NCBI GenBank assembly: GCA_963556495.2
Contig: OY747704.1
Location: 40,744,501-40,808,500, forward strand
DNA from: Valencia hispanica
Taxonomy: Eukaryota; Chordata; Actinopteri; Cyprinodontiformes; Valenciidae
Direction: 5' to 3'
Length of the DNA: 64,000 bases
This document shows, one piece after another, positions 35,701 to 50,400 of the stretch. The stretch's first letter is position 1. Each line of letters starts with the position of its first letter. The translations under genes were made by a program, and so were the position numbers. The notes under the pieces were generated by a model, which worked only from the letters and a program-made list of their open reading frames with translations, was not told where the DNA came from and did not search any database.

Positions 35701-38700
35701 TGACCAAGACACTAACGCAGAAGGAGAGAGGTGGGGGCATTGCTGTGAGGAAAATGTGGCTTTCTCACAGTCTGTATCGTCAAATATCTTCAAGAGTATC
35801 ATGTCAATGTCATGTTTTCCTAACATGTTCCTAAGGGTTACATGTAAGGAAGCTATACATGTAAACAAGATGGATCTGTTGGCTGAATCAGAAATCCACA
35901 AACATGAATTATTGTTTGATGAGACTCGATCGGCACAGAAAGGCTCTGTCGGGTTCTAGATCAGGTTTGGATCAAACCAGGTGGATTGTTTTTGATGACT
36001 ATATCATTTTCTTCCTTTTAATATCAGTTTGAGTCGACCTATGGAATGCTGTTTTCCATAATATTTTACAGCTCCAGTTGAATCAACCCAAACAGCCGTG
36101 TGTTTCGAAGAATGTTGCTGTTAATTAAGGGAGATCTGACCTTTTTTTTCTTTCTTTTTTGTCTTTCAGAGGAAGACACAGTGGCAAAGGCCCTACAGCA
36201 GTAAGTCAACTCTAGATGTCACAAGTTTACTTTAAAATAACATTTTAAAGTAAACTTCAGTTTTTTGTTGTTTTTTTTACACTAATAATTATCCTAACAA
36301 GTCTGCATTTTGAAAGCCTTCTGGTCAGGACCAAATTTGCAGGATTCAAATTCTTGTTTTGTTTTTTGTTGTTGCTCTTTTTAGGTTATTTTCAATGGTG
36401 TTTATGCAAATATGAGGATGGTCCATGTTTTGACTTCAGTGGTGGTAAGTTTACTTTGCATCTCGCTCATATTTAAAGATTGTTCTTTTTATCGGATGCA
36501 TGCATAAGGTACAACTGAAAAGCTATAGGTGTTCATTCTTACAGTAAATGACTGGTGTCAGCAAAACAGCACTTTCTCTTTTACCACATGCTGCTAGTTC
36601 ACAATGTCTACACTGCAGTAAACAACACTTAAAACAGCTTGTACTATAAGGAAGGCAGATCAATCATTTGCCTCCTAGCAGATGGGCTTGTTGAACTTGT
36701 TATTTCAAAGTGTACTTTCACATTGGCTCTGAATATTTCATATTATGAACACTGACCAGCTTATCCTTTCCCAGGGGACCAAGTGTGAGCTGAAAGTAAA
36801 AAATGGAGCGGTATACGAAGGCGTGTTCAAGACATACGGTCCTGAGGTAAGGAAAGTCTCTGTCTGATATCTCCATTTTAAAGATGTTGTGGCACTAGTG
36901 GGGTCTGACAGTATCCAGACAGGAAATAAGCAGAGGGAGAAGGTGGGAAAGACATGCAGCAACGCTCTCTAGTTCAGGAACTGAACCCCAGATGATACCT
37001 ACTCTACAGCTATGCCATGCGCCTCCTCTGAATCCCTTTTTATGATGGATAATCCAGTCTCTGTAGCTGCAAATATGTTTTAAGCTTAGTCAGGACAGCA
37101 TTTTGCCAGTGCACAAAAGCAGCTTTAACCCTTGAAGTGGTTTCCATCTAATGTTTAAAAACAGAGATCTATCTGACTCCTTACATTTTCTTTCAGGAAG
37201 TTGTTGCCCTGTCTGTCATCAGTGGGGAAATATTTAATACAAGTAATGAACTTGGATTCGCCCATTTGCAAGACTGTAACTGTCCTGTGTTAAAGTTTTC
37301 AGTATCTCCCAGCTTAGAAAACGTGAATATTAAATAAAGGGGAAATGATTTTCAATACAAGGCAAGACAATTTTATTAGTATAGCACACTTTGAACAACA
37401 AGGTAATTCAAGGTGCTTTACATGATTAAGGGGTAAAATAAAAATGGCAGTAAAACACAAGGCATATAAAGTAAAAACGGCAATAAAGCAAGAAGCATAC
37501 ACAAAACATATGATACATCAAAGCATTACTCAAAGGCAGCTCTAAACAAATGCGTTTTTAGTTGTGATTTTAAAGAACTGTGTTTCAGCAGCTTTGCAGT
37601 TTTCTGGAAGTTTGTTTCAGATTAGAGGAGCATAGAAACTGAAAGCTGCTTCTATATAATACGATATGATAGAATGGAAATGTTATGAAATTTACCAGGA
37701 AGAGGAAAACTAATGACTTCAAAGTTGTTTAGAAGGCAGTCACTGAAACTGTCTACAATGTGAAATAGCCAAAAAGGCCATTGCTAAAGAAGATGGCCGC
37801 CTCAGTGCATTAAATTGATAGTTGGCAGGAAGGAAAAACTGTTTTAGAAAAAAGGTGCGCAATTAACAGCAATAGCTGTCGTCTAGAAAGGGTTGCAAAG
37901 CGACTTCATGAGCCACAAAACAGACGTATCTAAGACATTGGCTACAACTGTGACATTGCCTGGAATAAGGAGGAAAAACTCTCGACCTTTGCTTATTGGT
38001 CGAATGTCCCCTTTTCAGATGAAAGTAAATTTTACTATTCATTTGGAAATCAAGGAGGCTGGAGGTAAAGTGAAGAGGCTAAGAATCCCCGTTGCTTGTG
38101 GTACAGAGGGAGGTTTCCCCAGTTTGTGATAATTTGGTCAGTCACATCATCTAGACAATGTGGGTGACTTTTGTTTAACTGCATCCAAATTCAGGATTTT
38201 ACAGCACTTCATGCATCCAGTTGCGGGGTCTCGTCAAGAGAAAGAGTAGACACAAGATCCAACAATGCAAAAGAGCTGAATGCTGCTATTAAAGCACCTA
38301 GGGTTTCCTAAGCAGCGCCACAGGCTGGTCACTTCGTGCCACGGCGCATTAATGCAGTAATTGATTCCAAAGAAGCCCCGCCCAAGTATTGAGTTTATAT
38401 TCTGTACAGTACATGGGTATGCTTCTTAGTATGGAGGCTTTTTTTTTGTATTTTTATTTTCTGAGAAGCAGAAATTGTAGTTTTCATTAGCTGAAAGGAA
38501 GAATCTTTAACAGATTTTCAATTAATCTAAATAAGTTTGAATGTTATATTTTCAATTAAATTCAGATTATTTATATAGTGCAGATTCACAACAGATGTCG
38601 AGGCACTTTACAAGAAAAGTCATTTCAATAAAAACATTCCAATCAGTTTAAAGGTTTAGTTTTTCTATTTAAGGAATCCCAGCAGATTGCATTGAGTCAT

Positions 38701-41700
38701 TGACTGACAGTTGCGCCCGATTGATCCAGACTCCAACCACAGCAATCCCTCATACTGAGCAAGCATGTAGCGACAGTGGAGAGGAAAAGCTCCCATTTAA
38801 CAGGAAGAAACCTCCAGCTGCACCTGCCTCATGTTGAATTGAGTTACTAAAATTTTTTTTTTTTTTTTATGAGATTCTAATGTAATTTGCTTACTTTTCA
38901 ATGTTTTAAAAGAAATCTTTTCTGTTGGTGTTTTAGCCTTTTATTTTTATTCCTGACTTCTATTAACCCGACTGTCTCCTGCAGTGTGACCTGGTGTTGG
39001 ATGCAGCCCACAGGAAGAGCCCAGAGTCGAGTATAGGACCTAAGAAAGAAGATATTGTAGAGAGCATCATTTTTAAGGCTTCCGACGTTGTAGTGGTGAC
39101 CTTCAAAGACGTGGACCCGAACTTTGCCAGAAAAGGTATTAAAACGTTTTTTTCTTTATTGAATACATATCAGAAATGAATCAAGCAGCGGATGATTAGG
39201 TGATATAATGAGTTTGTATTTGCCAAATTCTCAAAACCACAAAGTGAATGATTGGCCCTCATTACATACGTGCAATGGATAAATTGTTTTCTGTCTTCAC
39301 GGCCTTGATTTTGACTTTGTCACAAGTTACATCTTGTGGCCATTGAAAACAGATTTGATCTATTGATTTTGCTGAAGGTCGTGCAAGTGCAGCAAGGACA
39401 CTTAAGGTTGAACATAGTCTGCTTCATGCAGCTGATGTTTAACCTTAAGATTTTCTTTAAAGTGCAATAGATTCTTTAGGAGATGTTTTAAATAAGAAAG
39501 CCAATTAAAATAATATTTTAGGATAATATTGTCAGATACAAACTGGTAACTAAACCAGACAAATATTTTAATTTAAAGCTTTGACCCGTTTGATCAGGAT
39601 CGTGCTTGTTGGTCAGACAACTGTTAGTATTTTCATTCTTCATTCTGTCCATCCACCCATCTTCTGACTCTCTCATTTGTGTGTCTCTTCTTTCCAATGG
39701 TCTAGTCTCTTCTGATACAGGTAATAAAGAGCTTTTCTTCTCTCAGATATTTTTTGCTTACACACCTAGAGCACACTATGGGGGTATAGAATTGCACTTA
39801 ACAGTTTGGGTACATGTTGTTACTAGTTTTAATTTACTGAAATTATAGAAATCTGATGCATGTCATTCTTTGTCCATTTTACCACCATGTGTTGTCTTTA
39901 TGGATGTTGCTTTTAGTGGTAAAAGTGCCCCTTACTACCCATCATACATGTAAGCGAAGTGACTCAGTGAGCACATACACGTGTTTAGGTTTACTGGTGA
40001 GTGGGAAAGTGTGGGACAGATACTGCATTTACTGTAAATAAATACATTTTCTTAGTTTTGTTTAAAAATGTAGTGGCATGTATGTTGTGGATGTACAATT
40101 CCTAAAGGTGGTGCTCTTCTGCAGCACTTTATTCTAAGCTAACTAATGCAGAGCCCAGGTTGAACATACATTGATTCCATTGAAAGCGACAGATTACAGA
40201 TTTATGTTCAGCTCTATTTTATTAAGGGTTGAATGTGTGATTTAATTTGGACCTGAAGATTCTCTGACTACAGTCAAAATTTTCTGCATGTTTGCTTCCT
40301 CGACACTCCACCCATTCTTTATTTACAAGTTATTATCAGTACTTTATTTGCGTATAGTTATCAGTACTTTCCAAAAGCATTCGGACCTCTTGATTGTTTT
40401 CTCTGTGTGTTTTATCTAGATATTTATGTGATAGACCAACATAAAGTAACAGTGTTATGAAGTGGAAGGAAAATTATTTTTCTCAAAAAATTTTTACAAA
40501 CAGAAAAATCTGTGAAGTTGCATATTTCTTCGGAGTTAACAGGTTTTCTCCAAGGATATTTCTGTATTTAGCTCCATCCTTATTTCCGTCTGCTCTCCCA
40601 TCTCCGCTGCAGAGAAGCATCCCATCAGCATGATGCATCTGCTACCATGTCTCACTGTAAAGTTTGGTCAGAGTGATGTGTAGTGCACTCTCTCATCAGG
40701 CCCGAGCACCTTCTTCACCTCGTTTGTTGTGTCCCTGACGTGGCTTGTGGCGAACTTTTAAAGAATTTTGGAAACCATTTATCATTTTCCTTCCTCTTCA
40801 CAATGACTCACCACTTTTATTTTGGTGCATCAAGGGGGGTTGCCCAAGTCCAGTCCAGTCCTCCAAATCTATCATCCTACAATTTTTAGATGGATCTCTT
40901 CTTCAACACACCTGTTGAAAGTTGCAAGATGGTAGATTTTTAGGACTGGACTTGGGCACCCCCGATCTATCAGATAAACTCCCAATAAAAGGAAGTCTGT
41001 GACTTAAAAAAAAAAAAAAAATGTGTTCAAGAGGTATGGATACTTTTGCAAAGTATCTTATATTTGATGCACAATTCCCCTAAATTGTATGAACAAAGAA
41101 TGCCAGAACCCTATAAAATACCCCACGCCCGTTAGCCCATTCATTGTGTATAGTACCAGATGTATTTGCATTTAATTTAGCATTATCATGTTTTTAACTT
41201 TAAAAAACAACAACATTTGAGTTGGGATGTCAAAGTTTAATTTATAGCAGTTCTGGTAGCTGTTATGCTTTATGCACACAATCTATTTGTCTACGATTGG
41301 AGAATAAGAATATAAGGCCAGACTTTGGTTAACATAGGACTAGCTTTCCTTTTCAAATATATTTTGTCTTGGAGTTTCTTGCCTTGACTGTTGCTGGGCT
41401 GTTATAAGCAGTGATTATAAAGTCAAGCAGTGCTGATACACTAAGGTGCTTGAATTTCAATGTAAGTTATAAATAAGCTAATGTTTTGTTGTAATGACAT
41501 ATTTATGCAGTAAGCTAGTTCTGTATTTTTGCAGTCCGCTCAAGACGTCGCTCAGATTTTTCTGAAAGGAAACGTGTGAATTTTATTAAATAGGGATATC
41601 ATTGAAAAATTATTTATTTAATTTCTGTAATTCAATTCAAAAAGTTAAAGCAGTATTTCATAGATTCAAAACACACACTGATCTATTTTATTTTTATTTC

Positions 41701-44429
41701 TGTTCTGGTGATTATGGCTTTAAAACTCAATTTTGTTTCTCAGAACATTTGAATATTACTAATAATTGCTTTCATTTAAGAAATGTGGGCTTACTAAAAA
41801 AGAATCTCCATGCACTGTACAGTGTATGAACTCGATACCTGGTCTGGGCTCCTTTTGCATGAATTGAGTGCATCGGTGCTGGGTGGCATGGAGGCGATCA
41901 GCCTGTATTTCTGCTGAGCTTGTCTGCTTTGTTGCATCTGATGTCTTATCTTTCTTTGACAACCCCACAGATGTGTGGTTCACTTTATGAATTGAATTGC
42001 TGTAAAAAAAAAAAAAAAAAAAACTTTTTGTTGATATTCTAATGTTTTTTTTTTTTTTGCTGTAGCCGTAGTTTGACCCCTAAAGTCCCCTTTTTGTTGT
42101 TGTTGTTGTGAGGGATTATGACTGAGGCTCTAAAGGCATGAGCTTTTTCCTGCTTATACAACACGAACGCAGCCATGTGATTGTACACTGTCATGAACTT
42201 TGCACTCTGTAGGGCTTCTGAGAACAATGAGTAAATTTAAACCACTCACCTTTTTTTTACTAGAGCTAATGAATTTGCAGTAGTATACAAATTTAACACT
42301 GCAACATTGTAAATTCTTCATATTCTGAGACACACTGCAGCTCCCACCCTATTAAGATCTATTTTTGTGTGTGATCTTCTGCATGCATTAATGTGTTGTT
42401 CTTGTGGCATAGACAACTTCACAGATGTGGCAGTGAGCGGTCGGATTAATGGCGAGCACAAAGAGAAAGACCTGGAGCCCTGGGACGGAGGAGACACCCA
42501 CAACTCCGACAGCCTCGAGTCCCTGGATACAGATGTGGTGAGATCAATCACGCAAACGCGTCAGACGAGCTGGTATCAGCTCGTCGTCCAACCCATTCAT
42601 GACACCCTCATTTTTGGGTGAGTGAAAACAGCTGTGTTTTAAAAAGGTCAGATGATGAGTTTGCCTCGCTTTCTTATTTTGTCTACAATCAGTCAAATGG
42701 ATGGGACCCTAACGACATGTTCAAGTACAATGAGGAGAAGTATGGAGTCTTGTCTACATATGACAGCAGCCTGTCCACGTATACGTAAGCATCAGTCTTT
42801 GTTATTCCTATTAAAATATTATTTTAAACATACTAACTTCCTCTGCGTTATTGTTGGCTCTAAATCAAACTTCACATTGTAGATCTGCTGGTCAGATGTC
42901 TATTTTAAAGTCGCTGTTCATTACCTTCAGTCAGTTTGATCGTTTTTGTCATTTGACAAGAAGCAAAAGCTTAAAAGTCCCGCCTTTTTTAGTCAGTGTT
43001 TGTTTTTCCGGCCGTGGTTCTGCAGGGTGCCCTTGGAGCGTGATGACTCGGAGGAGTTTCTGAAGAGGGAAGCCCGTGCTGCCCAGCTGGCAGAGGAGAT
43101 AGAGGCCAGCGCCACATACAAGGCTCGGGTGGCCCTCGAGAACGATGAGCGCACCGAGGAGGAGAAATACACTGCTGTGGTGCGAGGGGAGGAGACGACT
43201 CACGCGCTCAGCAGGTGGGATGAGGTCGCACACATCAAGAACTTAAGCCCTGAACGTTTTTACTGTTGTCGGTTGCAATTAGCAGTTATTTATGTCCACC
43301 AAAATCAGGCGACATTTGTTCTGTGTTTTGGTCACTGACTTTCTGTAGCGTTAAATCATAGCGAAAGGTGGCAAAAATCTACACTATTAGTGGATTCTTT
43401 GTCTGGTCAACTAAATCAGAGTACTATTACATATAGATTATTATCCAGATTTCACATTCATTAATGGATCAACCTTTTAGGAAGTGTGTCTACATATGAG
43501 TATTGCATTGATTCCTTAACACAGGGTAGCACTGGTGATATAAAACTATTTTGAAATGTACATTTACATCAAAAAATGCATTAAAGCAATGGACTGCATC
43601 TACATTATTTATGTCCATGCATTGCAATTGTTTATTAAACCATGATGTCTTTTTTATGCTTTCTTTTGAAACTCTGTCAGGGTGATAATCTTGCTCTGTG
43701 CATTAATATTTCTATCCCTCATTAACAAACGCAGATATCTCATGCGTGTTGCTGCACACAAATATGACAGAGATTAAGATCTATGTCCAAATGTTTCTTC
43801 TTTGTATTTTCCCTGCAACACGGAAACATCGTTTTATCGGTGTCGATAATCATTCATATTGTAACTTCTCTGATCCACATCTTTTTATTAACACACTGTG
43901 CATCTTTTCTACCATTAACAGACTTTTTTTTTTCTCCCCCCAATTAAAATGACAGCTAAACATGGCTTTAAAATAGTATATTTTTTTTCCCTCTAGATGA
44001 TATGATGTGGTTAAATGTGTAGAAAAGTGAGCTTTTTAGCTGCATCCATCCACCACCTCTATTTTCATCTTAGACATCCAGTCGACATTTGACTTGCTGA
44101 CCAACTGCTTTGGGTGTTTTTTAGAGGAAACTTAGTGCTAGCACTTGGATATCAGAGTAAAGCTTATCTAAACTAGAGCAGAAATTCTGTTAACCAAAAT
44201 TTCTGATTTTTGAAACTGAGCCTATATTACAGATGGTTCGCCACTTCAGCAAAGTATAGGCAGACAGGCTCTGCCGTGGAGCGCATTCACTGGTCATAAA
44301 CAAGTAGACGAATGCTAATAAGAGAGGATTGTTCTTTTTAGGAGATTAAAAGTCTAAATATTATTATTATTATTATTATTATTAGTGTTGAACTGATTGT
44401 CATTTTATTATTCTCATTGTTGACTAAGC

Positions 44430-44461
<32 letters not shown>

Positions 44462-47400
44462 CTGTTAAGAGAGAACAAGTACATTCCTCCGGGTCAGAGG
44501 AACAGGGAAGCGATGTCATGGGGTGCAGGACGGCAGAATTCACCTCGTCTGGGTCAGAGCTCCGCTGGAGCCTCAACTTCTCGACCAGGACCTCATGACT
44601 ACAGTTCCAACGCCGGTCCTGACCAGAGGGTGGTGAATGGAGGTACATTAAATAGCCAGTTATTTTCCACTTGTACGCACAATACTTCTACATTATCAAG
44701 CAACCTTGTTCCATGTTAAAACTTAATCCTGTAGTAGCAGCAGTGGAATTTTAACTCCGGAAATCAGCCATTTTTAAAGGTCTTGATAGAATAAAAACGT
44801 TGTTCCATTGAACATAAACTCTTTAACATGTAAAATGAATTAAAATCAGGAAAATAAAATGGAAAACAAACTAGGGAACCTTGGTATTTGTAGGGGTTGG
44901 TTACCACAGCTGCCCATACATGAGTATACTTGAGACCTCCTATACACTTACAGCTGCCTAGTTTAAAGGTCTCATGCACTCTTTTTTTTTTTTTTTTTTT
45001 AAATGAATTTCCCTGTGGTCTGTAGCACAATTAAATGCCTTGTGAGCCGTTTTGTGTGATTAAAAAAAAAAACGCTCTCTCGCTCCTGTTTCAGGAGGTT
45101 GTAGTTTGTCGGAGAAGTGGGTGGGGTGAACCGTCAGGATCACGAGTCTAACTCATTATTATTCACAATATGCAAATGTCTCGTCTCTGATTGGCTAACA
45201 GCAATGCAACTCTTATCCTGCCTTTGATAAAATAATTAAATTACTTTGACACATTCCGACAGTTTCTTCCTTAGCTCCTCTTTCTTGGGTAAAAAATGCA
45301 ACTTTGATGTGCTATGTCCACAAATAACACAAGCCCGGCCGTTTTCTGCTATGCTGTGGAGTTGCTAATGGTTAGCTTCCACCTGCCGAGATGCGCTCTC
45401 CTCCCTCTGGCCCCCAGCTTCCCGTGGGCCATGGTGGGGGTGGCCAGTATGGTTTTCTATGTAGATAATACGGCTTTCTCTGACACGCTTGTTTTCAGCT
45501 CAGATTTCTTTTTGGGGCAGCATGCATGTCCTACTCAGATTGAAGGATCGTATTTCAAAAAGAGCGAGTTTTAAATGGTTTCTTTGAGAATGAGACCTTT
45601 TTAATGGTTCAAACACCAAACATACCTAAATGGCATTATTACGCACAGGGGAATCCATCTTAGCACTACCGCTAACATCTACTGTCTTCCTCATCTCTGC
45701 TTTTGACTGGTACAGCCAATCAGCGATAAGAAAAACTAATGGGCCTCCTGGATTGGCTGCTTTAAACACCAGCCAATAGCGTGTGAAGTAGCATTGAATC
45801 CAGGTATTTACTCCTCTCCATGGATACCGTAGTTATAAGACTGCCAGAATAAGCTACATCTCTTTTAAAGTAATTGCCGAAATTTGGCTTTCTTTTTCCA
45901 CGATGGGTGTCTCTCTCTCCCACTCAGTCACTGACTGAGACCTAGTGGTTGACAGTCCTTCAGTGATGGGAGATATCCACTCATCATTTGGCCTATCTTA
46001 GGACTCCACAGTTCAAATGCTCCTTCAAAACACTTAAGACATAAGACACTGTCCTTTTTTAGCCCAGAGGATAAAAGCAAGTGTTATTGTGTTGAGTTTG
46101 TGTGATCACTGTACATCCGTGTTCTATTTTCTACCACCAAATAAATGTAGCAGTTTCGAGTTGATCGGTTCAATTCGGTTTATTTATATAGCGCCGATTC
46201 ACAACAGATGTTATCTCAATGCACTTTACAAGAAAGGTAACTTCATTGCAATCATACAAACATTCCAATTAGTTTAAAGGTTTAGTTAGTTTTTCTATTT
46301 AAGGAATCCCAGCAGATTGTATCGAGTCATTGACTTCAGGTTGCTTTCCGTTGATGCAGACTCCAACCACAAGAATCCCTCATATTGAGCAAGCATGTAG
46401 CGACAGTGGAGAGGAAAAACTCCCCTTTAACAGGAAGAAGCCTCCAGCAGAAGCAGAACCTGGCTCTGTACGAGCGGCCATCTTCCATCTGGGGGTTTGA
46501 GAAGACAGAGCAGAGACACAAAGTACTCCTCTCAGCTGTACGATGAAAGGGATCTACAGCTGCTTAATATTAGGGAAACAACCCAGATGCAAATGTACTT
46601 GTTGACTATTCATATGATGATATCAGCTGTAATTAATCCACATTGTCCTCTTGATGCGCCAACCCATGCTGGGCCATTGGCATCTTGGTTACTGTCATCT
46701 AAATGCAGTGTGAGATGAGCATAGATGCTTTGCACCTCGAATATAAAAGCCAGCCTTTTATTCCAGTCCATGCAGCTCTTCTACAATCCTGAAAGTTGCT
46801 GTGAAGATAAACTCATTATAGTTTGCAGGCCTAATGAGGGTCATCTGATGTTAGGTAGTTGTGCCCTCAACGTTTTTCACTCTGTTAGGTCATTAAAAAA
46901 ACAGCTCATCCTGCAGGAACAGAGTCAAGAGGGAACAAAGTTATTTTTATAACGGTGCTACGACTTTAAAACTAACTATCAGATGATTAAGAAAAAAGTC
47001 ACATTGACCTCACCATGATTTAATTTAGTTAAAATGCATTTTCAGTGGAAATATTGCATGTTGTTGTTGTTTGTGTAGAAAGAGTAAAAAGTTTCCTCTC
47101 TCCATCTTGTAATCTGAATGTCTGGAATGTTTTGATTTCTTGCTTCTGTTATTGTTTTCTGCTTTTTTTTGTTTGTTTTAAATCAAACTTCCTGTTTTGC
47201 TGTTACGTTCATTAACTCCTCTCCTTCCTTTTACTGCTGTACATTTGTTTCTCTCCCACTTTGTGTTTTCCTTGATCATTTGTCCTTGCCTCTTTTAGGT
47301 TCATCCCATTGGCCCTCACCCTGTCCGTCTCCCTCCTCTCGTCCCCCCCCTCGTTACCAGTCTGGCCCCTCCTACCTGCTTCCCCGGGCAACCACGCCCA

Positions 47401-50400
47401 CCAGGCCACCCTCCAGACCCCCCTCACGACCTTCCAGACCTCCCTCTCATTCATCTCACCCCTCCTATCCCTCCTCTTCATCCTCCTTTTCTCAACATGG
47501 GCCCACGTCGCCAGCCTCCACTCTGCCCAAACGCATGTCCTCAGAAGGTATCCACATAGGTTGAGCCCGCCTGGGCAAAGGCATGAGATGGAGGTTGAGG
47601 GGCTGACCTTGACGTCGAATTGAATTTGGATTTAAATTGTAGAAGTTGTAAAAAGGTGTCCTAAAAGGAATCCTTTCATGGATAAATTTGCCCAGGTGTT
47701 TTGTGGAACAAAAACATCTGGAAATTGCTTCTTCTGATTTGGGGTCTGACCTTAAACTCCCGTTCCAATGGAAAGAATTTGGTTGTGACCCCTAATCAGT
47801 GTGTGAGGCAATTTCACCTCGGCATGTGGGTGCTTCAATGTGTGTGTGTGTGCGTGCAGTTTTTTCCGTATTTCTGTTGTTTTCTCCCACCAAAAAAGAA
47901 CATGTGAGTGAGGTGCAGGAAAGGTTTCCACGAAAAGTCTGATTATGCCCCTTTAAAAAGCTTAAAACAAGCAGTTTGTTTCAAAGTTAATAAATTATAT
48001 TTGGCTCCTCAGTTTATCTGTTCAAAGTCATTTTAGCCTTTATGGGTCAAAAAACTGATCGGATCTGTAATGACCAAGTCATCATCCCCTCCAGGTTTTA
48101 TTTCTTCTTCCTTGTTTAGTTTGTGTTGGATTCACTCGACTGGATGAAACTCTATTTTGCTTGTTAACCCTGAAAAAAAAAATCAAGTTATAATGCTCCA
48201 AAAAAGAACTGTGGTTAAAGGTAGTTCTAAAGTGCGTCTTTAAAGTATTCATATCCCTTAAACTGCTCCATATTTGGTTGCTTTATAACCACAAATACCC
48301 CCCCCCCCCCCCAAAAAAGCCTAATCCGAGTCAGTACATTGTAGAATCACCTGCTGCTTCAAATTACAGCTTCAGGTCTAATGGGCTATCCGCTCTGTTT
48401 TCCAGTAAAACTCAACGTCAGTCAGATTGATGGAGATGGTATGTATCCATGACATACGGTGAGGTCCATGACTGGTGATTCTCTGACTCCTCTGAAGTCA
48501 AATGTAGAAATATATCAAACCCAAAAACAGACGCTTAGATTTTTTGACCCTAAATGAAACATTTGGTCATTTTAAAGCTTTAAATTATGCTCTAATTCAG
48601 ATAAATACAACGATTTCTTGTAAGGTCAAAGATTTCACTTTTAGTTTATGTTTTTATTTTTTTAAATTAAAAATCGTGTATAATCTTACCTTTTTATATG
48701 AATATAAACTCCTTGCGCCTGCTTCGTTCATTGTGTGTGACGCAGTGCCACCAGAGGTGGGCTACATCACTGCCTCACCTCGCAGTTCCTTCATGTTTTT
48801 GAACAGTTGATGCTTAAATTCTGCGACTTTGGCCATAAAAAAATTCAAAATTACAGAAAGCCAGTTTTTTAAATTTTTTTTATTTAAGAACATAGAAGTC
48901 GATTATTTTTCTTTTTTCATTGTTAATGTTTCACCTGCCTTTCCTGACTGCATGTCACTGGTCTCTACCAGGGATTCTTTATTTGAGATTGGACCTAGGT
49001 CTGAACTTTGACTAGGCTGTTCTGACATGATTATGCTTTGAATCTAAACCAGTCCATTGTAGCTTAAAGCTATGGGGGGGTGAAAGCAGGAGATAAACAG
49101 CCCCACAGCATGATGCTGCCACTACCATGATACGCTGTGGGGATGTTGTATAAAAGGTGATGGGGAGGGTTACTGTAGTTTTATTACTAATAAGGCAGCA
49201 AAAAATATTAATTCTGGTCTCATTTGACCAGAGAACCTTCTTCTGTGTTTGCTGGCCCTCTTACGAGGCTTGAGGCAAACATTCAAGATGTGTATGGCCT
49301 TCTTCTTTCCAGTCTGCCAACAAAAGAAGAGCCTCCCCCATGTGGTGTGGATCTCTGCAGCTCCTCCAAAGTTACCATGGGCCTCTTGACTCCTTGTCAG
49401 TGTTGGCAGTTGTGCCATCCACTTTCTATTTTCAAACAATGGACTGAAAGAGATGTTTTAATACCTAGCCCTGCTATAAACTTCTCCACAACTTTATTGT
49501 TCTCTAATGTTCTGTCCCAAACCTCTGAGGCCTTCACAAAACAATTTGATTTATCCTTGACTACCATGTATCATTTTCTTTCCTCTTCATAGTTATGCAT
49601 CCCTCTAGGTTGATCCTTCACAAATCCCAATAAAATACACTGATCTTTGTAGTTGTAAGGTGATGTTAAAAAGTTTTTGCGGTATGAATACTTTTGCCAG
49701 GCACTGTGTACTTTAATGACTAAGCTAAGATTCAATAATCCTTGTCCGTTCCTTCCCTAAACAAACAAAATGTTAATTGAGAGCATGTAGAGTAAAGTAA
49801 TTCAAGAATAACTGATGATTTAATACATCATGGACCAAATCCAAAGCCCACAGCTTTGTTCACATCTTCTTATCCACATATTTGTCTGGTTTCCATTTAA
49901 TTGAATCAAGTACTCATTTCCACCTACCTCTACTCCTTTCCACTGATTTCTTTTGTCATCTCCCACTTTCATTTGGGCTTTGACAGGTTTGTTGTGTGGT
50001 TTTAGTCACATGAAAGTATTATTTGCTTCGTTCTTTTCTAACACGCATGTTTCTACCTTTTGATGGGATGTTTACATCTGGGTCACGACGCAGTCATTTG
50101 AATCAGAAACGTTTGTATTCACACAGCTGAATGCAGGAGTCTGCATGTTTACGCTGATGATTTCTGGGACGCGCCTTCATCTGCAGGTCCTCCGAGGATG
50201 TCTCCGAAATCCCAGCGAACGCCTCGAGCTCACAGAGTGCCACCCTCGCGAATCAGTTCGGTCTCCACCGGAGTGGACTTGGGTTCTCACAATTCACCTG
50301 GAGAGGTTTCAGCAACGCCTCCAACCAGGAGCAGCTCCTCTGGAGGGACCTGGTCTTCAGTGGTCAGTGGAGGTAGAGTATGCTTTCTCTTTACATTTTT

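Noticed and set aside
47212..47481. Minus-strand ORF opposite exon 10
   Set aside because: Antisense shadow of the Pro/Ser/Arg-rich exon.
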